This document shows positions 1 to 9,798 of a stretch of 64,000 nt of DNA, in pieces (positions within the stretch are counted from its first letter, which is position 1; every line of letters begins with the position of its first letter). Source of the DNA: Alphaproteobacteria bacterium. GTDB lineage: Bacteria > Pseudomonadota > Alphaproteobacteria > Caulobacterales > Parvularculaceae. The position numbers and the translations under genes are program-made. A model generated the notes under the pieces. It made no database searches. It was not told where the DNA came from and worked only from the letters and a program-made list of their open reading frames with translations. The DNA lies in the NCBI GenBank assembly GCA_016125455.1, contig WGLS01000012.1, forward strand, positions 186,001 through 250,000. The letters are read 5' to 3'.

Positions 1-68
1 ACGCCGACGTGATCCTAGCGTTGACGGACAATCGTCAGGCGCTGCCTCCCGCCGGCGGCGGTCATTAA
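1..68 (+). CDS. C-terminal tail of an unidentified protein (5' cut by window edge)
   Basis: The reading frame starting at base 3 runs without a stop to a TAA at 66-68 and gives 21 residues ending in PPAGGGH. The rest of the gene lies outside the window, so no function can be given. It converges on the RNase P RNA gene, whose 3' end lies about 20 bases downstream on the opposite strand. Confidence 0.4.
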   Translation, partial: ADVILALTDNRQALPPAGGGH

Positions 69-87
69 GCCGTATCAGGAACAAAAG

Positions 88-505
88 CGCGTCAGGCGAT
101 CATGTAAGCCGGGTTCTGTCCCTCGGCGAAGCCCGCGAACGGACATATTCGAGGGGACGGCCATCCATCTGGGACCGGCCTTGCGGCCGGACTCAAGCAA
201 CCTACCCGGACGACTCGGGCCGAAGACCGCCCTGCCGCGAGCAAGCCCGCGGCGCGTCGTCCCTATTCGGTCTTGCTCCAGGCGGGGCTTGCCATGCCCG
301 TCCCATTGCTGGTCCGGCGGTGCGCTCTTACCGCACCTTTTCACCCTTACCCTCCGCAGAGGGCGGTCTGTTTTCTGCGGCGCTTTCCCTCAGGACCGCC
401 GCGAACGACGGCCCCGGCCGGGCGTTACCCGGCGCCTTGTCTCCATGGAGCCCGGACTTTCCTCAGGGACCGAAGCCCCCGCGACCGTCCGACCGCCTGA
501 CGCGA
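88..505 (-). ncRNA. rnpB: RNase P RNA (class A)
   Basis: This is the catalytic RNA of RNase P, which removes 5' leaders from tRNA precursors. On the minus strand the conserved block GAGGAAAGTCCGGGCTCC lies near the 5' end and the conserved ACAGAACCCGGCTTA near the 3' end. A 10-base helix P1 can be drawn exactly: GCGTCAGGCG near 503-494 pairs with CGCCTGACGC near 99-90. Ends are placed at this helix and may be off by a few bases. The length, a little over 400 nt, is normal for alphaproteobacteria. All short reading frames over this stretch are artefacts of the RNA gene. Confidence 0.93.
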
Positions 506-621
506 CCGAGATGTGATCGCACGAGCGGCGGAGGTCAATGCTCGCCGGCCGGCCTCGTGCGAGCAGTGGATGGCGCCTTGCGTCCCTGATAAATAGCGTG
601 TCTCGATGAGGGACGCTCTTT

Positions 622-1233
622 ATGGCGACCAATAAAAGCAAAGCCGCGGGCCTGTTGGCGATCATCGCGCTCGCGCAGCTGTCGGTCTTTCTGCTGCTGT
701 TCGCCGGGAACCTGACCGCAGTCCCGGCTTATCTCGGCTTCGCGAGTCTCAACGCGATACCCGTTTCCGCTTGGGGCTCGGCGGCCGCCGCGACGATTGT
801 CCACGTCGCTTGGGCGGCGACGCTGTCGCCGGTGCGGCACTATTTGTTTCGACTCGATTTTCTGAAGCTCTTGGCGGTTTTCGCCGCATTGCTCGCCCGC
901 ATCGTTGAAGAAGTCGTCTTCCGCAAGCTCCTGATGGACTGGCTCAACGGCGCCGGCTACGGTCTCGCTGCGCAGGCGGCCGCCTCCGGGCTCGCCTTTG
1001 GCCTCGTGCACCTGATCTGGGGCGCCAAACGCCTGACGGCGGGCATCAACGCTTTTCTGTCCACCACGATGCTCGGCGTCGGGCTTGCCGGTGTATACAT
1101 CCTATCCGGGCGCAATCTCGCGCCATGCGTGATTGCGCATTTCGCGGTCAGCGCCCTGATCGAACCCGGCCTGCTTCTGGCGGCGGCTAAAGATCGCCTC
1201 GGGGCGTGGCGCGAGCGCGCGCCCGCGGACTGA
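622..1233 (+). CDS. CPBP family intramembrane metalloprotease-like protein
   Basis: The product is 203 aa, very hydrophobic, with about five or six membrane segments. It carries the CPBP/ABI (CAAX protease) signature: a paired glutamate motif (EEVVFR, near residue 94), a FGLVH motif near residue 134 matching FxxxH, and a C-terminal H in the HFAVSALIE segment. The family includes glutamic proteases of prenylated substrates and bacteriocin self-immunity proteins; the substrate cannot be told here. It is monocistronic, between rnpB and a convergent amidase gene. The ATG has a GAGGGA sequence nine bases upstream. Confidence 0.8.
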   Translation: MATNKSKAAGLLAIIALAQLSVFLLLFAGNLTAVPAYLGFASLNAIPVSAWGSAAAATIVHVAWAATLSPVRHYLFRLDFLKLLAVFAALLARIVEEVVFRKLLMDWLNGAGYGLAAQAAASGLAFGLVHLIWGAKRLTAGINAFLSTTMLGVGLAGVYILSGRNLAPCVIAHFAVSALIEPGLLLAAAKDRLGAWRERAPAD

Positions 1234-1252
1234 TCTCCGCCGCCAGCGCTCT

Positions 1253-1942
1253 TCAGCCCGCCGTCGCCTCAGCGCCCCATAAAGCGGCCGCCTTCGTCAG
1301 CGGACTTAGGCCCTGCCCCAAGGCTGCCGGGCAGAACCGCCGCTGGAAGGCCAGCACCGCGGCGGCGTGGGCTTTCTCCGGCACGTCGTAGCCGATCGCG
1401 GCGATCGCCTTCAGGGCGTCGGAATAGTCGACCGACGGGTCCGGCGGGCCCGCGTACGGACCAATCGCCAGCCCTTCGGCGGCGAGGCGGTCCCACGGGA
1501 ACAGCTCGCCGGGATCTTCCTTGCGCAGGGGCGCGACGTCCGCGTGGCCAACGACGCGCGCCCGGCAGACGCAGTGGCGCGCAGCGATGGCGGCGACAAG
1601 CGCGACAACCGTCTCAACCTGTCGCTCCGGGAACGGACGGTAGCCCCATTCATGGCCCGGATTGACGATCTCGATCCCGACCGACCGGGCATTGATGTCG
1701 GTCTCGCCGCGCCACGAGGCGACGCCCGCGTGCCAGGCGCGCATTTCCTCCGGGACCAGCCGGAACGCCCGGCCATCCTCCTCGACAAGGTAGTGGGCGG
1801 AGACCCGCGCGGCCGGATCGCGGAGCCGCGCGAGCGCCTCGCCGCCGGTCGGCATGCCCGTATAGTGCAGGACGATCATGTCGACCGACCGTCCGCGTTC
1901 GTCGAAATTCGGCGATGGCGCATCTTCAATGGCGAACGTCAT
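1253..1942 (-). CDS. N-acetylmuramoyl-L-alanine amidase, AmiD/AmpD type
   Basis: The 229-aa product has an Amidase_2 fold: zinc-site elements VLHYTG (near residue 25), AWHAG (near 70) and GHADVAP (near 130), plus the catalytic-region VGIEIVNPG. A short C-terminal domain ending in LAFQRRFCP and LSPLTKAAAL resembles a peptidoglycan-binding PGB_1 module. It would cleave the muramoyl-L-alanine bond in cell-wall turnover. No signal peptide is obvious, so a cytosolic recycling role like AmpD is as likely as an envelope role like AmiD. The ATG overlaps the stop of the upstream transporter gene by 4 bases, so the two are probably co-translated. Confidence 0.85.
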   Translation of the reverse strand: MTFAIEDAPSPNFDERGRSVDMIVLHYTGMPTGGEALARLRDPAARVSAHYLVEEDGRAFRLVPEEMRAWHAGVASWRGETDINARSVGIEIVNPGHEWGYRPFPERQVETVVALVAAIAARHCVCRARVVGHADVAPLRKEDPGELFPWDRLAAEGLAIGPYAGPPDPSVDYSDALKAIAAIGYDVPEKAHAAAVLAFQRRFCPAALGQGLSPLTKAAALWGAEATAG

Positions 1943-2877
1943 TTACTTTCCCTGGGGTCTGGCGGCCGGCGGAAAAACCCTGCCCCACGCGCGCCAGGCT
2001 CCGCCGCAGCGCGATTCGAGCGCAACAGAACGATGGCGACGCCGGCCATGGTCATCGCGCCGCCGATCAGGAACGGCAGCGTCAAAGGATCGCCAAGAAT
2101 GATGACCGATGCGATAACCGCGATCAGCGTCGTAATGAACGCGCTTGGCGCCACGAGCGAGATGGGCAGGCGCTGGATCAGCCAGTAATAGGACGTATGG
2201 CCTATGATCGACGCGCCAATCGCGGAATAGACGATCGCGCCGGCAAGACGCACGGGATCGGCCGCCGGGATCGCCCTGACGCCATTGGGCTCAAGCAGGA
2301 GCGCCAGCGGCCACAGACACGCAGCCCCGATCACCGAGAACCACGCCAGCAACTCGATCGGCCGGAAGCCGCTCGTCCGCTTGATGACGATCGCGCCAAC
2401 CGCTTCGAACATGACGCCGAACGCGACCAGCGCGACGCCAAGGGACTGGGTCTCGGCGGCCGCCGCGTCGCCTTCCCCGCCGCCGAGCGCGATCACGACG
2501 ACGCCCGCGAACGCGAGCGCGATGCCGGTCGTGCGACGCCAGCCGATCGTCTCTTTCAGAAACACGAACGACAGTATGGTCGCAAAGGGCGTGTAAAGCT
2601 CGACCGCGACCGCGCTAGCCGACGCCGTCGCCAGCCCGACGCCATTGAACATGAACGCGTAATTCAGGACGCCAAGGCATAGGCCGGCGGCAAAGACCCG
2701 GTGCATGACGCCCGGTCGCCAGCGCAGGAAAGGCGCAAGCAACGCCGCTACGAGAGCCATGCGCGCCGCGGCATAGGTCGTCGGCGGCAGTTCGCCGAGC
2801 GCGACCTTGATGACGATGAAATGCAGCCCCCAGACGAGGCACATCGTCATCAGTACGCAGAATTCCCTGAGATTCAT
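1939..2877 (-). CDS. DMT-superfamily (EamA/RhaT) transporter
   Basis: The 312-aa protein has about ten membrane helices in two EamA repeats: the first opens with LVWGLHFIVIKVAL and the second is near residues 150-290. The family exports amino acids, metabolites or drugs; the substrate is unknown. I placed the start at the ATG giving MNLREFC, because the preceding 18 residues are charged and unlike the family N-terminus. The downstream amidase overlaps by 4 bases. Confidence 0.85.
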   Translation of the reverse strand: MNLREFCVLMTMCLVWGLHFIVIKVALGELPPTTYAAARMALVAALLAPFLRWRPGVMHRVFAAGLCLGVLNYAFMFNGVGLATASASAVAVELYTPFATILSFVFLKETIGWRRTTGIALAFAGVVVIALGGGEGDAAAAETQSLGVALVAFGVMFEAVGAIVIKRTSGFRPIELLAWFSVIGAACLWPLALLLEPNGVRAIPAADPVRLAGAIVYSAIGASIIGHTSYYWLIQRLPISLVAPSAFITTLIAVIASVIILGDPLTLPFLIGGAMTMAGVAIVLLRSNRAAAEPGARGAGFFRRPPDPRESK

Positions 2878-3093
2878 GCGGCCCACCGGCTTCGTTGCGC
2901 AACCAGGCCGCGTCGGCGCGTCGCGAGGCATACACTAGCCCGGCTAAGGCCGGCGCGAAACGGGCCATGCCGGCCTGCGGCGCCTCCCTTTCATGTCCGG
3001 CCGCGCCCTTCGCCGCCGCGGCGACCCAACGACGTCAGGACCGTGGAGGCTACCCGCCGCCGGGATGGGATCAGCCAACGCCCGGCGCGAGAC

Positions 3094-3339
3094 TCAGGCG
3101 TGGGAGATTGTCCGCCAGCCAGCCCGCCCGGCGCGCGAAGGGGCCGCGCCCGCAAGTCCGAACGCCGCAACAGCAATTGGCGCGACAAGCGCCAGGGTCG
3201 CCAGCGCCGCGCCGCCCGCCACGAGGGCGCCGAAGATGGTCGCTGCGTCCACGGCGCGATTGCGCCACTCAAGGACCATCGAATTCGACCGTGCGGCCCA
3301 AGCCGAAGGCTGACGCTCAAGGTTGCGCGGCTGCCTCAT
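3094..3339 (-). CDS. small single-pass membrane protein, unknown function
   Basis: The 81-aa product has a hydrophilic, positively charged first 35 residues and then a long Ala/Leu/Val segment (about 40-68) that would span the membrane. I recognise no family. The start is chosen because GGAG lies 7 bases before this ATG; an upstream ATG 30 bases earlier has no such site. It lies between the DMT transporter and the DjlA-like gene on the same strand, but with gaps that do not demand co-transcription. Confidence 0.45.
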   Translation of the reverse strand: MRQPRNLERQPSAWAARSNSMVLEWRNRAVDAATIFGALVAGGAALATLALVAPIAVAAFGLAGAAPSRAGRAGWRTISHA

Positions 3340-3421
3340 CGTTTCGCTCCATTGCCGCCGGCGCTGCAATTTTTCGGCGGTCCGATAAGGTTACGCAAAA
3401 ACTGCGCCGTTGGTCCAGTTG

Positions 3422-4108
3422 TCAGGCGACGCCGTTGGCGCGCTCCATCGCCCGGGCATAAGCGTCATTGATTGCCGCCATCCGCCCCTGGGCGATGCCG
3501 ACAAGATGTTCCGGCACGCCCCGGGCGACAAGGGCGTCCGGGTGATGCAGGCGCGCCAGGCGCCTGAACGCCCCTTTCACCGCATCGGCGTCGGCGTCCG
3601 GCGGCAGGCCGAGGATGAATAACGGATCGTCGCCTTCGATGCCGAGGTGGGCGGCCTTGATCCGGGCGAAGCACCCCGGCGCGATGCCAAATGCCTTGGC
3701 GGCGGTTTCCAGCATCTCCAGCTCACGTGGATGGGCGACCCCATCTGCGGCGGCGATATGGAACAGGCAGTCCACCACATCTTCAAGTATCGCCGGCGCA
3801 GCGGCGTAGAGCTCAGCGACCTGTTTTACGTAGTGCTCAAAGCCCGCCACGTCTTGCTTGGCGAGATCGTAAATCATGCGGACCTTTGGGGCTTCCTCCT
3901 TTGGAAACGCGAAAAAGTCCTCGAATGCGGCGAACTCGTCATCGGTCGCGGCCCCGTCCGCTTTCGCGATTTTCGCAGACAGCGCAATCAGGGCCATTGA
4001 AAAGGTCGCCGCGTCGCGCCTCGCCTTTGCGTCGCCGAGCGCCTTCAGAGCGACGCCGACCGTCTTTTCCCGCGCCGTTTCGAGGGCGGCGCCCAGCTGT
4101 GCCCACAC
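3422..4108 (-). CDS. DjlA-like co-chaperone (TerB + J domain)
   Basis: The 228-aa product has a TerB-like helical domain (about residues 30-145, with SAKIAKADG and HIAAADGVAHPRE) followed by a J domain (about 160-220). The J domain keeps the HPD motif within LARLHHPDAL that stimulates DnaK. This order is that of DjlA, but the N-terminal membrane helix of enterobacterial DjlA is missing. I chose a GTG start (VWAQLG): GGAAGGAG lies 7 bases upstream, and the resulting N-terminus resembles other alphaproteobacterial DjlA proteins. The frame is open for another 56 codons with no comparable ribosome site. Confidence 0.82.
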   Translation of the reverse strand: MWAQLGAALETAREKTVGVALKALGDAKARRDAATFSMALIALSAKIAKADGAATDDEFAAFEDFFAFPKEEAPKVRMIYDLAKQDVAGFEHYVKQVAELYAAAPAILEDVVDCLFHIAAADGVAHPRELEMLETAAKAFGIAPGCFARIKAAHLGIEGDDPLFILGLPPDADADAVKGAFRRLARLHHPDALVARGVPEHLVGIAQGRMAAINDAYARAMERANGVA

Positions 4109-4317
4109 CGGTTTTCTCCTTCCAGCATCGTGTCGCGCAACGCCGGTCGCGCCATAGCTTGCGACCGACGACAGCCCGGTCAATAGCCGCCCGTACGCGA
4201 CGCGGTCCGTCGCATAAAGGACAGGATTCACCAATCCTTCACATTTTTCATGCGTACACGCGCACGTCGTGCGCAAAGGGCGTTATCAATGCTTTGCAAT
4301 TCCGTCACAGGGGAGTC

Positions 4318-4452
4318 ATGTTCCGCCAAACCAGCGCTGGCGCAGAGGCTAACATGAACGCTCTCAAGTCCCAGTTGCGTCTTGCCTGCGCCGGCGTACT
4401 TTGCGGCGCGATTTCCATGACGGTGCTTCTGGCGCTCGTCAAAGCGATCTGA
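4318..4452 (+). CDS. possible 44-aa membrane peptide
   Basis: An ATG preceded by CAGGGGAG opens a 44-codon frame. Its second half (LACAGVLCGAISMTVLLALV) is a credible membrane helix after a basic stretch. An internal ATG at 4354 would give a 32-aa version that keeps the helix. It sits alone between two minus-strand genes. No family is recognised, and short frames of this kind occur by chance, so confidence is low. Confidence 0.35.
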   Translation: MFRQTSAGAEANMNALKSQLRLACAGVLCGAISMTVLLALVKAI

Positions 4453-4467
4453 ACCCGTCGCGTCCCG

Positions 4468-7122
4468 TCATCGACCGGGATCGTAGGCGAGGATCGGCGA
4501 CAGCCATTTTTCGGCGACGGCGCGCTCCATGCCCTTGCGCTTGGCGTAGTCGCGCACCTGATCTTCCGCAATCTGACCGACCCCGAAGTAAAGCGACGCA
4601 GGGTGCGCAAGGTAGAGGCCGGAAACGGAAGATGGCGGCGTCATAGCGAGGCTTTCGGTCAGCGCCATTTCGGCATTCTCCTCCGCGGACAACAGATCGA
4701 AGATCGTGCGCTTCTCTGTATGGTCGGGCTGCGCCGGATAGCCGGGCGCAGGCCGGATGCCCCGGTACTTTTCCGCGATCATCTCTTCCGGCGACAACGT
4801 CTCATCCGCCGCATAGCCCCACAATTCGCGGCGAACCTTCGCATGCAGCGCCTCGGCAAACGCCTCGGCAAAACGGTCGGCAAGCGCCTTCGCCATGATG
4901 GCGCTATAGTTGTCATCGGCTCGGTCAAAGCTCGCTGCGAATTCTTCCTCGCCATGTCCGGCCGTGACGGCGAACGCACCGATATAGTCCGCCTTGCCGG
5001 ATGAAACTGGCGCGACAAAATCGGAAATGCAGTAGTTGGGCGCGCCCGCCTCGCGCTTAGGCATCTGCTGGCGAAGGCCATGGAACCTCGCGATCTCCGA
5101 TGACCGGTTTTCATCCGAATACACCACAATATCGTCGCCATCGGCGTTCGCCGGCCAGAATCCGACGACGCCGTGGGCGGTCAGCTTCTTCTCCGCGACG
5201 ATGCGCGCAAGCATGTCCTTGGCGTCGGCGTAAAGGCTTCGGGCGGCCTCCCCCACGACATCGTCGTCGAGGATGCGCGGAAACTTGCCGGCAAGCTCCC
5301 ATGACGCGAAGAACGGCGTCCAGTCGATATAGCGCGCGAGGTCGGCGAGGTCGTAATCGCGGAATGCCCTGACGCCGGTAAAGGAAGGGCGCGGCGGATC
5401 GTACGCCGCCCAATCGATCTTCGCGGCGTTGGCCCTCGCCGACGCGATCGGCAGACGCGGGCTGCGGCCTGCCGACGCCTCGTGCCGCTCCCTGACGGAC
5501 GCGTATTCGGCGTTGATGTCGGCGAGATACTTGTCGCGCCGTTCCGCGGAAATCAGCGAGCCGACGACGCCCACGGCCCGGCTGGCGTCGGTCACGTAAA
5601 TGACCCCGGCGTCGTACTCCGGCGCGATCTTCACCGCTGTATGAGTCCGGCTTGTCGTCGCGCCGCCAATCAACAGGGGCGTCGTAAAGCCTTCGCGCTT
5701 CAGTTCCGCCGCGACATGGCGCATTTCGTCAAGGCTGGGCGTGATCAGGCCGGACAGCCCGATAATGTCGACATTGTGCTTTTTCGCTTCGGCGAGAATC
5801 TTGTTCGACGGCGCCATGACGCCGAGGTCGATGACCTCATAGTTGTTGCACTGAAGAACGACGCCGACAATGTTCTTGCCGATATCGTGGACGTCGCCCT
5901 TGACGGTCGCCATCAGGACCTTGCCGTTTGCCTGGCCCTGCTCCAGTCCCGCTTCTTCCTTCTCTTTTTCCATGAACGGCGTCAGGTACGCCACCGCCTG
6001 CTTCATGACCCGGGCGGATTTCACGACCTGCGGCAGGAACATCTTTCCGGACCCGAACAGATCGCCAACCACGTTCATGCCGTCCATCAAAGGCCCTTCG
6101 ATGACATAGAGAGGCCGACCGAGCTTGTCGCGCGCTTCCTCGGTGTCGTCGACGATGAAATCGGTGATGCCTTTCACAAGCGCATGCTTCAGACGCTCTT
6201 CCACTGGCGCCTCGCGCCATGACAGGTCGACCTCGTTCTTCTTCCTCGCGCCGCCGCGGTAGCGTTCGGCGACTTCGAGCAACCGTTCGGTCGCATCCTG
6301 ACGGCGATTGAGGATGACGTCTTCGACGGGCTCGCGCAGGTCCGCGGGAATGTCGTCATAGATTGCGAGTTGGCCGGCATTCACGATGCCCATGTCCATG
6401 CCGGCGGCGATGGCGTGGTAGAGAAACACCGAGTGCATCGCTTCGCGCACCGGCTCATTGCCGCGGAACGAGAACGATATGTTCGAGACGCCGCCCGACA
6501 CCCGCGCGCCCGGCAGCGTTTCCTTTATCTTGCGGGTCGCCTCGATGAAGTCGACGGCATAGTTATCGTGCTCCTCGATGCCTGTGGCGACGGCGAAAAT
6601 ATTCGGATCAAAGATGATGTCCGTCGCCGGAAAGCCGACTTTCTTCGTCAGGAGTTCATAGGAGCGGGTGCAGATCTCAACCTTTCGCGCGGCCGTATCC
6701 GCCTGCCCGTCCTCGTCGAACGCCATGACGACAGTCGCCGCGCCGTAACGCATGATCTTGCGCGCTTGCTCGAAGAACTGGTCCTCGCCCTCCTTCAGCG
6801 AGATCGAGTTGACGATGCCCTTGCCCTGGACATTCTTCAGGCCCTCTTCGATCACTTCCCATTTTGAGGAATCGATCATTACCGGCACCCGGGCGATATC
6901 CGGCTCGCCGGCGATAAGCCGCAGGAAGCGGCGCATCGCCTCAACGCCGTCAAGCAGCCCCTCGTCCATGTTGACGTCGATTACCTGGGCGCCGTTCTCG
7001 ACCTGCTGGCGCGCGACGGCGAGGGCCTCGTCATATAGCCCATCTTTGATCAGCTTTCGGAATTTTGCCGATCCGGTCACGTTGGTGCGTTCGCCAATAT
7101 TGATGAAGGTCGGTCGCGTCAT
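4468..7122 (-). CDS. metH: cobalamin-dependent methionine synthase, C-terminal three domains
   Basis: The 884-aa product covers the methyltetrahydrofolate-binding domain (about 1-280), the cap and B12-binding domains (about 300-560) and the AdoMet-dependent reactivation domain (about 580-884). The cobalt-ligand motif is intact (D410-V-H412-D-I-G415). The roughly 350-residue homocysteine-binding/zinc domain at the start of E. coli MetH is absent, and the protein begins directly with [14 protein letters not shown]. This is a split MetH, so a separate homocysteine methyltransferase subunit must exist elsewhere. The ATG overlaps the stop of the preceding gene by 4 bases, placing it last in the ArsR-MT/metF/PPOX/metH operon. 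Confidence 0.95.
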   Translation of the reverse strand: MTRPTFINIGERTNVTGSAKFRKLIKDGLYDEALAVARQQVENGAQVIDVNMDEGLLDGVEAMRRFLRLIAGEPDIARVPVMIDSSKWEVIEEGLKNVQGKGIVNSISLKEGEDQFFEQARKIMRYGAATVVMAFDEDGQADTAARKVEICTRSYELLTKKVGFPATDIIFDPNIFAVATGIEEHDNYAVDFIEATRKIKETLPGARVSGGVSNISFSFRGNEPVREAMHSVFLYHAIAAGMDMGIVNAGQLAIYDDIPADLREPVEDVILNRRQDATERLLEVAERYRGGARKKNEVDLSWREAPVEERLKHALVKGITDFIVDDTEEARDKLGRPLYVIEGPLMDGMNVVGDLFGSGKMFLPQVVKSARVMKQAVAYLTPFMEKEKEEAGLEQGQANGKVLMATVKGDVHDIGKNIVGVVLQCNNYEVIDLGVMAPSNKILAEAKKHNVDIIGLSGLITPSLDEMRHVAAELKREGFTTPLLIGGATTSRTHTAVKIAPEYDAGVIYVTDASRAVGVVGSLISAERRDKYLADINAEYASVRERHEASAGRSPRLPIASARANAAKIDWAAYDPPRPSFTGVRAFRDYDLADLARYIDWTPFFASWELAGKFPRILDDDVVGEAARSLYADAKDMLARIVAEKKLTAHGVVGFWPANADGDDIVVYSDENRSSEIARFHGLRQQMPKREAGAPNYCISDFVAPVSSGKADYIGAFAVTAGHGEEEFAASFDRADDNYSAIMAKALADRFAEAFAEALHAKVRRELWGYAADETLSPEEMIAEKYRGIRPAPGYPAQPDHTEKRTIFDLLSAEENAEMALTESLAMTPPSSVSGLYLAHPASLYFGVGQIAEDQVRDYAKRKGMERAVAEKWLSPILAYDPGR

Positions 7123-7715
7123 GATGTCGTCGCTTTGTCGCTGGTTTCGGGCGTCGGGGACTGCGCGTCCGGCGCAACCAGTCCCTGAAGGCCGTCAATG
7201 GATTGCGCGTTGCTCGCATACCGCCGCGCGCGCCACTCGTCATAGGGCTTGTCGTCGACCCACCGCCGGAGCTGGTCGCGTTCGCTCTTGAAGTCATAGA
7301 ACGGCACGCCCCATCCGCAGCTGTCGGCAACCCGTTCGACCCTGACCGTGACGATCGATCGCGCGCGGTCATGGCCGGGAAAGAGAGGCTTCAGCTCGGC
7401 AAAACGCGGCTCGTCAAGACCGTGCGCCGCGCCCCGGCCATAGGCGCGCAATATGTTCGCGCGCCCTTCGAACGCGCACCACATCAGGGTGATGCGGCCA
7501 TTCTCCTTCAGGTGCGCGAGCGTTTCGATGCCGGATCCGCCAAGGTCGATCCAGGCGATCGTATGCGGATCAATGACGACGAGGCTGTCGTAACCCTTGG
7601 GCGACAGGTTGATGCGGCCGTCGCCGGACAGCGGCGACGTCGCCACGAAGAACATCTTCTGGGATGCGATGAAGTCCATGTGCGCTGGTTGAAGACGATC
7701 GTAGGCGTCCGCCAT
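7119..7715 (-). CDS. PPOX-class (pyridoxamine 5'-phosphate oxidase fold) flavin-binding protein
   Basis: The 198-aa product has the split-barrel fold of the PPOX family: [16 protein letters not shown] near the start, [13 protein letters not shown] near residue 45, and [12 protein letters not shown] near 82. The family binds FMN, F420 or haem; the ligand here is not determined. It sits between metF and metH with a 4-base overlap into metH, where related bacteria may carry the homocysteine-binding half of methionine synthase. A role in reductive reactivation of cobalamin is conceivable but pure inference. The start at MADAYDRL follows a purine-rich repeat. Confidence 0.8.
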   Translation of the reverse strand: MADAYDRLQPAHMDFIASQKMFFVATSPLSGDGRINLSPKGYDSLVVIDPHTIAWIDLGGSGIETLAHLKENGRITLMWCAFEGRANILRAYGRGAAHGLDEPRFAELKPLFPGHDRARSIVTVRVERVADSCGWGVPFYDFKSERDQLRRWVDDKPYDEWRARRYASNAQSIDGLQGLVAPDAQSPTPETSDKATTS

Positions 7716-7752
7716 GTCCGTGTCCCTGTGCCTGTCCCTGTGCCTGCCCGCA
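7716..7752 (-). repeat. short tandem repeat in the leader of the PPOX gene
   Basis: Read on the minus strand, the unit GGCACAGGGACA occurs twice in tandem with partial copies on both sides, ending directly before the PPOX start codon. The repeat supplies the only purine-rich ribosome-binding candidate there. Copy-number change could alter translation. Confidence 0.6.
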
Positions 7753-7792
7753 TTGCCGCCCTGGTCGATTGCCCGCCGTCGGCCAGTTCCGC

Positions 7793-8671
7793 CTAGGCGG
7801 CGGCCCCTTCCTGAATGGCCGGCTTCGGCCGCAGGCCAAGCATGCGGCACAGCGCATAGGCGAGCTCTTCTCGATTCAACGTATAGAAATGAAAGTCCTT
7901 GACGCCGCGCTCGGCGAGATCGAGGCACTGTTCGGCGGCGACCGCGGCGGAGATCAGCTTGACGATCTCCGGATCGTCTTCGAGGTTCTGGAAAAGCTTG
8001 ACCAGACGGCCGGGGATCGTCGCGCCGCAGATGTCCGACATCCTGCGGATCGACGCGAAGTTCGTAACCGGCATGATCCCGGGAACGATCGGAATGTCGA
8101 TGCCGGCCGCCCGGACGCGGTCGAGATACCGCAGGAACGCTTCGTTGTCGAAAAAGAACTGGGTGATCGCTCGTGTCGCGCCCGCGTCGACCTTCTTCTT
8201 GAGCAACTCGATGTCGGCCGCGACCGAGGGGGAATCAGGATGCTTTTCCGGGTAGCAGCCGACGGAAATCTCGAACGGCGAGATGCGACGCGCGCCTGCC
8301 GCAAGTTCAGCAGCGTTGGCGTACCCGCCCGGATGCGGCGTATAGGGATCGCCCGGCCCGCCCGGCGGGTCGCCGCGCAGGGCGACGATATGCCTGACGC
8401 CGGCGTCCCAATAAGCGCGCAACACATCATCAACTTCCGCTTTCGTCGCGGCGACGCATGTCAGGTGCGCAGCGACCGGCAAGCCGGTTTCCTCAATGAT
8501 TCGAGAAACGGTCTGATGGGTGCGCTCGCGGGTCGAACCGCCTGCGCCATAGGTCACCGAAACGAAAGTCGGACTGAGCGGACGCAGTTTTTCCACCGTC
8601 GACCAGAGGCGCTTTTGCATGGCCTCGTTCTTGGGCGGAAAGAATTCGAATGAAACGTTGAGGTCTGACAT
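7793..8671 (-). CDS. metF: 5,10-methylenetetrahydrofolate reductase
   Basis: The 292-aa product fits the family length. It opens with NVSFEFFPPKNEAMQ, has SVTYGAGGSTRERT, the ALRGDPP turn, and TQFFFDNEAFLRY in the FAD barrel. It reduces methylene-THF to the methyl-THF used by the MetH encoded downstream. The start at MSDLNV removes 46 unrelated residues in the open frame. It is the second gene of the methionine operon. Confidence 0.95.
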   Translation of the reverse strand: MSDLNVSFEFFPPKNEAMQKRLWSTVEKLRPLSPTFVSVTYGAGGSTRERTHQTVSRIIEETGLPVAAHLTCVAATKAEVDDVLRAYWDAGVRHIVALRGDPPGGPGDPYTPHPGGYANAAELAAGARRISPFEISVGCYPEKHPDSPSVAADIELLKKKVDAGATRAITQFFFDNEAFLRYLDRVRAAGIDIPIVPGIMPVTNFASIRRMSDICGATIPGRLVKLFQNLEDDPEIVKLISAAVAAEQCLDLAERGVKDFHFYTLNREELAYALCRMLGLRPKPAIQEGAAA

Positions 8672-8756
8672 CCTTGTGCCTCTGGCTTTGCGCCCCTGAT
8701 TGCGGGCGAATGTGCGGCGGGCGCGGATGATCCGACGCCCCTGCGAAAGGTTTCGG

Positions 8757-9776
8757 TCAGGACATCGCCGACGTCCGCGGTTCCAGCCGACGCAATGTGC
8801 CGACCGCACGGAAAAGCCAGAGCTTGACCGTCAGTCCGGGGCGGGCGCCGGGCGACGGCGCCAGCGAAATTGATGACACCGGCGACAGATCCGCCGTTTC
8901 GGCCCATCCCTTGGCTTCCTCTTCGGAAAACCCGAGCCGCCGGTGGGCATGGTCGTCGCGCAGGAACTCAAGGTCGTGCGGCGCAAAGTCGGACACTACA
9001 AGACGGCCGCCGGGGCGCAGGATCCTTGCCGCTTCGGCGACGGCCGCGCCCGGTTCGGCGAGATAATGCAGCACATGGTGCAGGCATACGACGTCCGCCG
9101 AGCCGGTCGGCGCGGGCAGCGCAAGCGCGTCGCCTAGCCTGACCTGGGCATGGGCGATGCCGTCGCGATCGAGCCGCGCACGCGCCACCGCCAGCATTTC
9201 GCGCGACAGGTCATAGCCGATGCCCTCGCGGTAGAGGTCGGCAAACGCCGAAAGCATCCGCCCCGTACCGGTGCCAAGGTCGACGAACACGCCGATCGGC
9301 TCGTCGCCGAGCAACTCGCGCATGGTCGCCTCAATTTCCGACTCCGGGATGTGCAGGCCGCGAATCCGGTCCCAGTCTTCGGCATTCGCGCGGAAATACG
9401 ACGCTGCGAGGGCCGCCCTCGCTTCGCGGATCTGGTCGAACCGTTCCCGGTCGCGATCAAGGATCCGGTCGTCCTCGTCGCCGAGATCGGCGATCGCGGC
9501 GTCGACCGCCGCTACCGCGCGCCCGGCCCGACCGATTCGCGCATTGATGAACCGATAGAAAATCCAGGATCCCTCGCGATGCCGCTCAACGAGGCCCGCA
9601 TCCGCCAGAATCTTCAGATGCCGGCTGACCCTCGGCTGGCTCTGGCCGAGTATCTGGGTCAGTTCGGACACGGTGAGCTCTCCTCGGCGCAACAGCGCCA
9701 TGATCCGCAGACGCGTTTCCTCGCCCACAGCCCGGAACACATTCAGAATGACATCCAGGGACACGCTCGCGATCAC
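8757..9776 (-). CDS. ArsR-type regulator fused to a SAM-dependent methyltransferase
   Basis: The 339-aa product has an N-terminal winged-helix ArsR domain (about 1-95; LTQILGQSQPRVSRHLKIL is the recognition region). A class I methyltransferase domain follows (about 130-310), with the SAM-binding FVDLGTGTGRML and a second motif LRPGGRLVVSDF. No cysteine pair for metal binding is seen in the ArsR part. Since it heads the operon with metF and metH, it probably senses SAM or SAH and controls methionine synthesis, comparable in logic to SahR regulators; this is inference. A palindromic site lies 22 bases upstream of the start. Confidence 0.88.
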   Translation of the reverse strand: MIASVSLDVILNVFRAVGEETRLRIMALLRRGELTVSELTQILGQSQPRVSRHLKILADAGLVERHREGSWIFYRFINARIGRAGRAVAAVDAAIADLGDEDDRILDRDRERFDQIREARAALAASYFRANAEDWDRIRGLHIPESEIEATMRELLGDEPIGVFVDLGTGTGRMLSAFADLYREGIGYDLSREMLAVARARLDRDGIAHAQVRLGDALALPAPTGSADVVCLHHVLHYLAEPGAAVAEAARILRPGGRLVVSDFAPHDLEFLRDDHAHRRLGFSEEEAKGWAETADLSPVSSISLAPSPGARPGLTVKLWLFRAVGTLRRLEPRTSAMS

Positions 9777-9798
9777 CTGTCAGCTCAACATCCAAAAG

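Noticed and set aside
75-665. Several 60-110-codon frames at the left end
   Set aside because: They lie on the RNase P RNA gene, which explains the conservation of that stretch.
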